Assembly (NCBI RefSeq): GCF_020524165.1
Contig: NZ_JAIVKU010000001.1
Coordinates: 248,001 to 312,000 of the forward strand
Length of the DNA: 64,000 nt
DNA from: Guptibacillus hwajinpoensis
GTDB taxonomy: Bacteria; Bacillota; Bacilli; Bacillales; Guptibacillaceae
Reading direction: 5' to 3'
Translations under genes and position numbers: made by a program
Part shown: piece after piece, positions 61,035 to 64,000 of the stretch
How the letters are laid out: every line of letters begins with the position of its first letter
How positions within the stretch are numbered: position 1 is the stretch's first letter
Notes under the pieces: model-generated
Told to the model about the DNA's origin: nothing
What the model saw: the letters and a program-made list of their open reading frames with translations, nothing else
Database searches by the model: none

Positions 61035-61060
61035 GGGGGTCAGGCTCGTGCCTGACCCCC
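61035..61060. repeat. REP-like palindrome, copy A
   Basis: GGGGGTCAGGC (61035-61045) and GCCTGACCCCC (61050-61060) are perfect arms with a TCGT loop, 12 bases after the amylase stop. Related copies lie at 61178-61204 and 63265-63295, on both sides of the RAYT gene. Confidence 0.8.
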
Positions 61061-61080
61061 TCAAAAGACAAAGCCCTAAT

Positions 61081-61110
61081 AGTGTCCGCCTCAGGCGGAC
61101 ACTTTTTTTG
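61081..61110 (+). terminator. Terminator of the amylase gene
   Basis: Perfect 10-bp stem (61081-61090 with 61094-61103), TCA loop, seven T. Confidence 0.93.
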
Positions 61111-61177
61111 TTATGATCTTTCTTTAAAACGCTGGAGAAGCTAGAAGGAATAGGGGTTTGAGAGGATAGAAGGGCAA

Positions 61178-61204
61178 GGGGGTCAGCTGCGTATCTGCCC
61201 CCCT
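61178..61204. repeat. REP-like palindrome, degenerate copy B
   Basis: GGGGGTCAG (61178-61186) faces CTGCCCCCC (61195-61203); it shares the GGGGGTCAG core with copy A but has lost one base in the right arm. The rest of 61111-61374 has no gene. Confidence 0.6.
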
Positions 61205-61374
61205 CCACAACGCCCTATTAACTCTCTCTTCAAATTCCTTCCGAAACAATTAAAAAATATTTCTGAATAATATATTAATTAACTATTCCCAAATTCTTGA
61301 AAAGTGGTATACTACAATTATCAGCCTCGCTATAGTAGAAATTCCCCATTTTCCTTGCCAAAGGAGCAATTCGA

Positions 61375-61992
61375 ATGCCTCGTAAGAAACGAACCTGGTT
61401 TCCTGGTGCAAAGTATCATATTATCTGCCGTGGAAATCGAAAAGCACCACTGTTTGAAGAACAAACCGATCGTTTCAAGTATTTTCAAATTCTAGAACAC
61501 GCTCGTCTCGCTTTCCCGTTTCGCCTACACGTATACTGTCTCATGACTAACCATGTGCATCTCTCCATTGAAACCTTCGATCATCCCCCTGGTGAAATCA
61601 TGAAAGTGATCAACTCCAACTATGCTAGATATTTCAACGACAAATATGAGTACACAGGCCATGTCTTCCAAGGTCGCTTTAATGCTGAACTGCTTGATTC
61701 AATTGATTATGAAATTGACGTAAGTAAATACATTCACCTTAATCCAGTTAAAGCCCGAATGGTGGCCAAACCAGCGGACTATTTGTGGAGCAGTTATCGT
61801 GCCTATATTTCATATCGAAAGAATCCACATGCTTACCCTGATTACATACTCTCACTGTTCCAAAAACCTTCACGGGAAGCTTATCAGCGCTATGTCGAAA
61901 GCGAAGACCCATTGTTACCACCAGAACTTATAAAACAACTGCCAGAGTGGAAAGGGAAAAAAGTTTATTTGCTCTCAAATTTGCCGAAGTAA
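61375..61992 (+). CDS. REP-associated tyrosine transposase (RAYT)
   Basis: The 205-residue Y1/HUH single-strand transposase has the HUH motif in CLMTNHVHLSIE (H60, H62), and the tyrosine-bearing helix INSNYARYFNDKY (Y83 or Y86). It also has the RAYT-type KYIHLNPVKARMV and YLWSSYRAYI. No IS200 partner gene or left/right IS ends are evident, so it appears a single-copy RAYT linked to palindromes rather than an IS. SD AAAGGAG. It is followed by a dprA-like gene 36 bases on. Confidence 0.9.
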   Translation: MPRKKRTWFPGAKYHIICRGNRKAPLFEEQTDRFKYFQILEHARLAFPFRLHVYCLMTNHVHLSIETFDHPPGEIMKVINSNYARYFNDKYEYTGHVFQGRFNAELLDSIDYEIDVSKYIHLNPVKARMVAKPADYLWSSYRAYISYRKNPHAYPDYILSLFQKPSREAYQRYVESEDPLLPPELIKQLPEWKGKKVYLLSNLPK

Positions 61993-62028
61993 AAACGCTG
62001 AAATTACTAACGAAAGAGAAGTGAATGA

Positions 62029-62886
62029 ATGGAGTATTGGATCTGGCTAAGTTCCCTTCCTTACGTGGGTCCGGTTACACAAAAGAAACTACTGGCCACT
62101 TTCGGAAGTCCGGAACGAGTCTATGATGCCTCTCCGTCTGAACTCAAGGAAATAAGGATTTCTCAACGTGCATTTGAATCCATTCTAACGGCACGATCGC
62201 TTGAGAAACCAAAGCGCATTCTTGAACTCGTTCAGCAAAAGGAGATCTGGCTACTACCCCGGGATGACCCGCTTTACCCAAGTTGCGCCAAAAATGTTGC
62301 TGAATCGCCCGTTCTTTTATATTACAAAGGCCGAATTAGGCTGAATCTTCCTTCTGTTGCCATCGTCGGTTCTCGCTCTTGTTCCAATTACGCACGACGT
62401 GCTGCAAAAGAGTTATCCACCAGACTCTCAAGCCTGAACATTCCTGTTGTTAGTGGACTCGCGAAAGGAATCGATGAGGCTGCTCACACTGCCTGCCTCG
62501 CAAACTGTGGGCACCCGATTGCTTTTGTTGCAAATGGTGTTGACGACTGTTACCCGAAAGAGCACCGCTCGCTCTACGAAGCAGTTATAAATGAAGGCGC
62601 TGTCATCTCGCAGTATCCACCTGGCACAGCACCTACACCAAAGCAATTCATTCAGCGAAACGCATTAATCAGTGCATGGTCAAGTCATGTGGTAATCATG
62701 GAAGCTAACGTGAAAAGTGGTGCGATGGCGACCGCTCACTTCGCTCGAAAGCAAGCAAGAGAAGTCTTTGTACTCATAAGTAATGATGCTCGATTTAGGC
62801 AGGGAACAAACTGTCTAAGAAAACAAGGTATACGCCCTTATCATAGCTTTCAATCAATTGAAAAAGAATTCAACAAACTCTCTTAA
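62029..62886 (+). CDS. DprA-like (SMF/DprA superfamily) protein
   Basis: 285 residues. It has an N-terminal helix-hairpin-helix-like segment (LSSLPYVGPVTQKKLLATFG) and a Rossmann-fold DprA domain with VAIVGSRSCSNYARRAA, VVSGLAKGIDEAAHTACL, and RNALISAWSSHVVIMEA, SGAMATAHFARKQ. DprA loads RecA on single-stranded DNA in transformation. Some usual positions differ (RNALISAWS for RNRIISGLS; no C-terminal winged helix), and the location beside a RAYT rather than topA points to a paralogue. Function as a second DprA is inferred. Confidence 0.82.
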   Translation: MEYWIWLSSLPYVGPVTQKKLLATFGSPERVYDASPSELKEIRISQRAFESILTARSLEKPKRILELVQQKEIWLLPRDDPLYPSCAKNVAESPVLLYYKGRIRLNLPSVAIVGSRSCSNYARRAAKELSTRLSSLNIPVVSGLAKGIDEAAHTACLANCGHPIAFVANGVDDCYPKEHRSLYEAVINEGAVISQYPPGTAPTPKQFIQRNALISAWSSHVVIMEANVKSGAMATAHFARKQAREVFVLISNDARFRQGTNCLRKQGIRPYHSFQSIEKEFNKLS

Positions 62887-63022
62887 ATCGTTAAGATCCC
62901 TCGCAAGTTTTCCGTGATTTAATCCCTCAAGGATCTTCAAGAACCTCTCTCCCGACTAGAGCATGATGGATTCCAACCCATCAGGGAAGAGAAGTAAGAA
63001 AGAAGAAGATAAACCTGCCTCT

Positions 63023-63060
63023 AAACTACCTAATCGAGCCATCGATCGGGTAGTTTTTCT
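63023..63060 (+). terminator. Terminator after the dprA-like gene
   Basis: 8-bp stem AAACTACC/GGTAGTTT (63023-63030 with 63049-63056) and a T-rich end. An inner ATCGA/TCGAT adds to the structure. Confidence 0.8.
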
Positions 63061-63264
63061 TATGGAAAAAGAAAGATAGAAAACTAGTTCTTTAGTCTAG
63101 CAAATGAGCGAAGAGATGAGGGGCGGCGACAAACTCATAAATCTATCGTCATATATTAAATTTAAACAATCTTTACAAAGACAAATGTCAGATAAAGGTC
63201 TATGTTACAAAAAATGTGTCCCGTCAGCGTGGACAAATGCAGTGAAATTAGCGGTGTTGTCTTT

Positions 63265-63295
63265 AAGGGGGGTCAGGCTCGAGTTTGACCCCCTT
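63265..63295. repeat. REP-like palindrome, copy C
   Basis: AAGGGGGGTCAGGCTCGAG followed by TTTGACCCCCTT. It shares the GGGGGTCAGGCTCG left part with copy A; the right arm has diverged by T substitutions. It lies downstream of the RAYT-DprA pair. Confidence 0.7.
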
Positions 63296-63426
63296 CAATA
63301 AATGTAAGCGTATTCAAAAATTAGACAATTTACGCTATTTTTACACATATGAGTCAAAAGTTATTGTATACTGACAATTGGTGGGACTCTCACCAAAATT
63401 CGACTACATATCCGGGGGGATGAAAT

Positions 63427-64000
63427 TTGAAACGAAGGTCAACCAGTCGTTTTATTAGCTTTGCGCTAATATTCTCAATGGTTCTTAGTTTTTTCGCATT
63501 ACCAGTTTCACAGCTTTCAGCTTCTGCTGAAGACGTGATTTCTGTTGGAGAAGCGATCGCTAACAATACTGGTTCTGCAACAGTAGAAGGGTATATTGTA
63601 GGAACAACTTCAAGCGGCCCTTCTTATAACTTAGATGGCGCAAATGGAGTAGAAACGAACATTGCCATTGCAGATTCTTCAAGTGAAACCGAGTCCGACA
63701 AGATTATGCCGGTTCAACTACCTAAAGGATATTTAAGAGATGAGCTCAATTTAGTAGCGAATCCCGCAAACAAAGGTAAGAAGATCCAAATTACTGGAGA
63801 CCTCGCAGCATACTTCGGTGTACCAGGTCTGAAAAGCCCAACAGCTTACACTTTTTCCGACGGCACAACTCCAGACCCAGAACCTATCGAACTCTCAACC
63901 ATTACAGATGCTAGAAAAGTAGCAAACAATACACCAGTGAAAATTAAAGGAACGGCAACTGCAGCCTTCGAAGCAGGCGGTCAAACCAACCTATTTATCC
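63427..64000 (+). CDS. Secreted protein with DUF6359 and YhcR-type OB-fold domains (3' end outside window)
   Basis: The TTG at 63427 follows CCGGGGGGA; an overlapping ATG at 63420 leads to a stop after 12 codons. The first 191 residues include a signal peptide (about 1-36, ISFALIFSMVLSFFALPVSQ then SASA), a DUF6359 domain (about 38-142, ATVEGYIVG, NIAIADSS, MPVQLP), and the start of an OB-fold (ITDARKVANNTPVKIKG). Such N-terminal modules occur in extracellular nucleases and nucleotidases like B. subtilis YhcR, but the catalytic part lies beyond base 64000. Confidence 0.8.
   Translation, partial: MKRRSTSRFISFALIFSMVLSFFALPVSQLSASAEDVISVGEAIANNTGSATVEGYIVGTTSSGPSYNLDGANGVETNIAIADSSSETESDKIMPVQLPKGYLRDELNLVANPANKGKKIQITGDLAAYFGVPGLKSPTAYTFSDGTTPDPEPIELSTITDARKVANNTPVKIKGTATAAFEAGGQTNLFI

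Larger units (their letters stand above)
62887..63426. other. Intergenic 540 bases between the dprA-like gene and the secreted protein
   Basis: It holds a stem AAGATCC (62893-62899)/GGATCTT (62931-62937), a branched inverted-repeat region at about 62943-62994, the terminator at 63023-63060 and REP-like copy C (63265-63295). A 65-codon frame at 63104-63301 runs through the palindrome and is not convincing. The end (about 63300-63426) must contain the promoter of the next gene. Confidence 0.5.

Noticed and set aside
62943..62994. Possible tRNA-like fold after the dprA-like gene
   Set aside because: The stems do not form a proper cloverleaf: there is no T-loop consensus and no clear acceptor or anticodon arm.
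63104..63301. 65-codon frame downstream of the dprA-like gene
   Set aside because: No SD, no recognisable domain, and its end runs through REP-like palindrome C.

Overview
The window is a chromosomal segment of an endospore-forming Bacillaceae member (low-to-mid GC Firmicute). The evidence is four sporulation genes (spoIIR, spoIID, spoIIQ, spoIIID), strong AGGAGG ribosome sites with frequent TTG/GTG starts, classic SigA promoters, and a gene order that largely follows the Bacillus subtilis fba-to-fabZ region. An 11-subunit complex I operon without nuoEFG, an atpZ gene and a secreted starch-degrading enzyme suggest an environmental, possibly marine or alkaline-soil, relative of B. subtilis. 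The species cannot be named from sequence alone. I saw no rRNA or tRNA genes, CRISPR arrays or prophage.

Layout. Bases 1-8.7 kb: end of fba, then transaldolase, murA2, glpX, rho, rpmE, tdk, a small lipoprotein and a CoA-disulfide-reductase-like enzyme. 8.8-18 kb: prfA-prmC, spoIIR, ywlB, a DnaA-box cluster in front of ywlC, a ypbS-like gene, mntP, hflKC on the minus strand, then ywlE-rpiB-ywlG. 18-20.3 kb: glyA with a PurR-type control region, and upp. 20.4-27.8 kb: the complete F1Fo ATP synthase operon atpZIBEFHAGDC, with stem-loops at four gene junctions. 27.8-28.9 kb: two small minus-strand genes. 29-39.3 kb: nuoABCDHIJKLMN. 39.5-51.1 kb: ywzB, a tandem palindromic repeat, ywmB, murA, spoIID, a TagE/TarM-like glycosyltransferase, spoIIQ, a Na+/solute symporter pair with an upstream micro-gene, spoIIID, mbl, an EpuA-family gene and fabZ.

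The last 13 kb are accessory. 51.3-54.0 kb holds small lipoproteins and a duplicated SinR/SinI switch: two SinR-type repressors, two SinI-type antirepressors under 45 residues, one uncharacterised 87-residue protein, and palindromic GTTCT-type operators. Then come an SDR dehydrogenase, a VOC protein, and a 1,836-residue secreted GH13 amylase/amylopullulanase with three CWB2 wall-binding repeats behind a mirrored pair of cre-like sites. Next is a REP-associated tyrosine transposase (RAYT) beside a divergent DprA-like gene, bracketed by copies of a GGGGGTCAG palindrome. The window ends inside a secreted DUF6359/YhcR-like protein.

The most notable signals are: (1) a cluster of about seven DnaA boxes at ywlB-ywlC, the position of a known B. 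subtilis DnaA-box cluster; (2) the doubled SinR/SinI module; (3) the RAYT-DprA pair with its palindromes; (4) a tandem structured repeat at 39.7-40.0 kb; (5) an 80-nt folded element in the rho leader; and (6) a 15-base match to Illumina adapter sequence downstream of glyA, which may be an assembly artefact.
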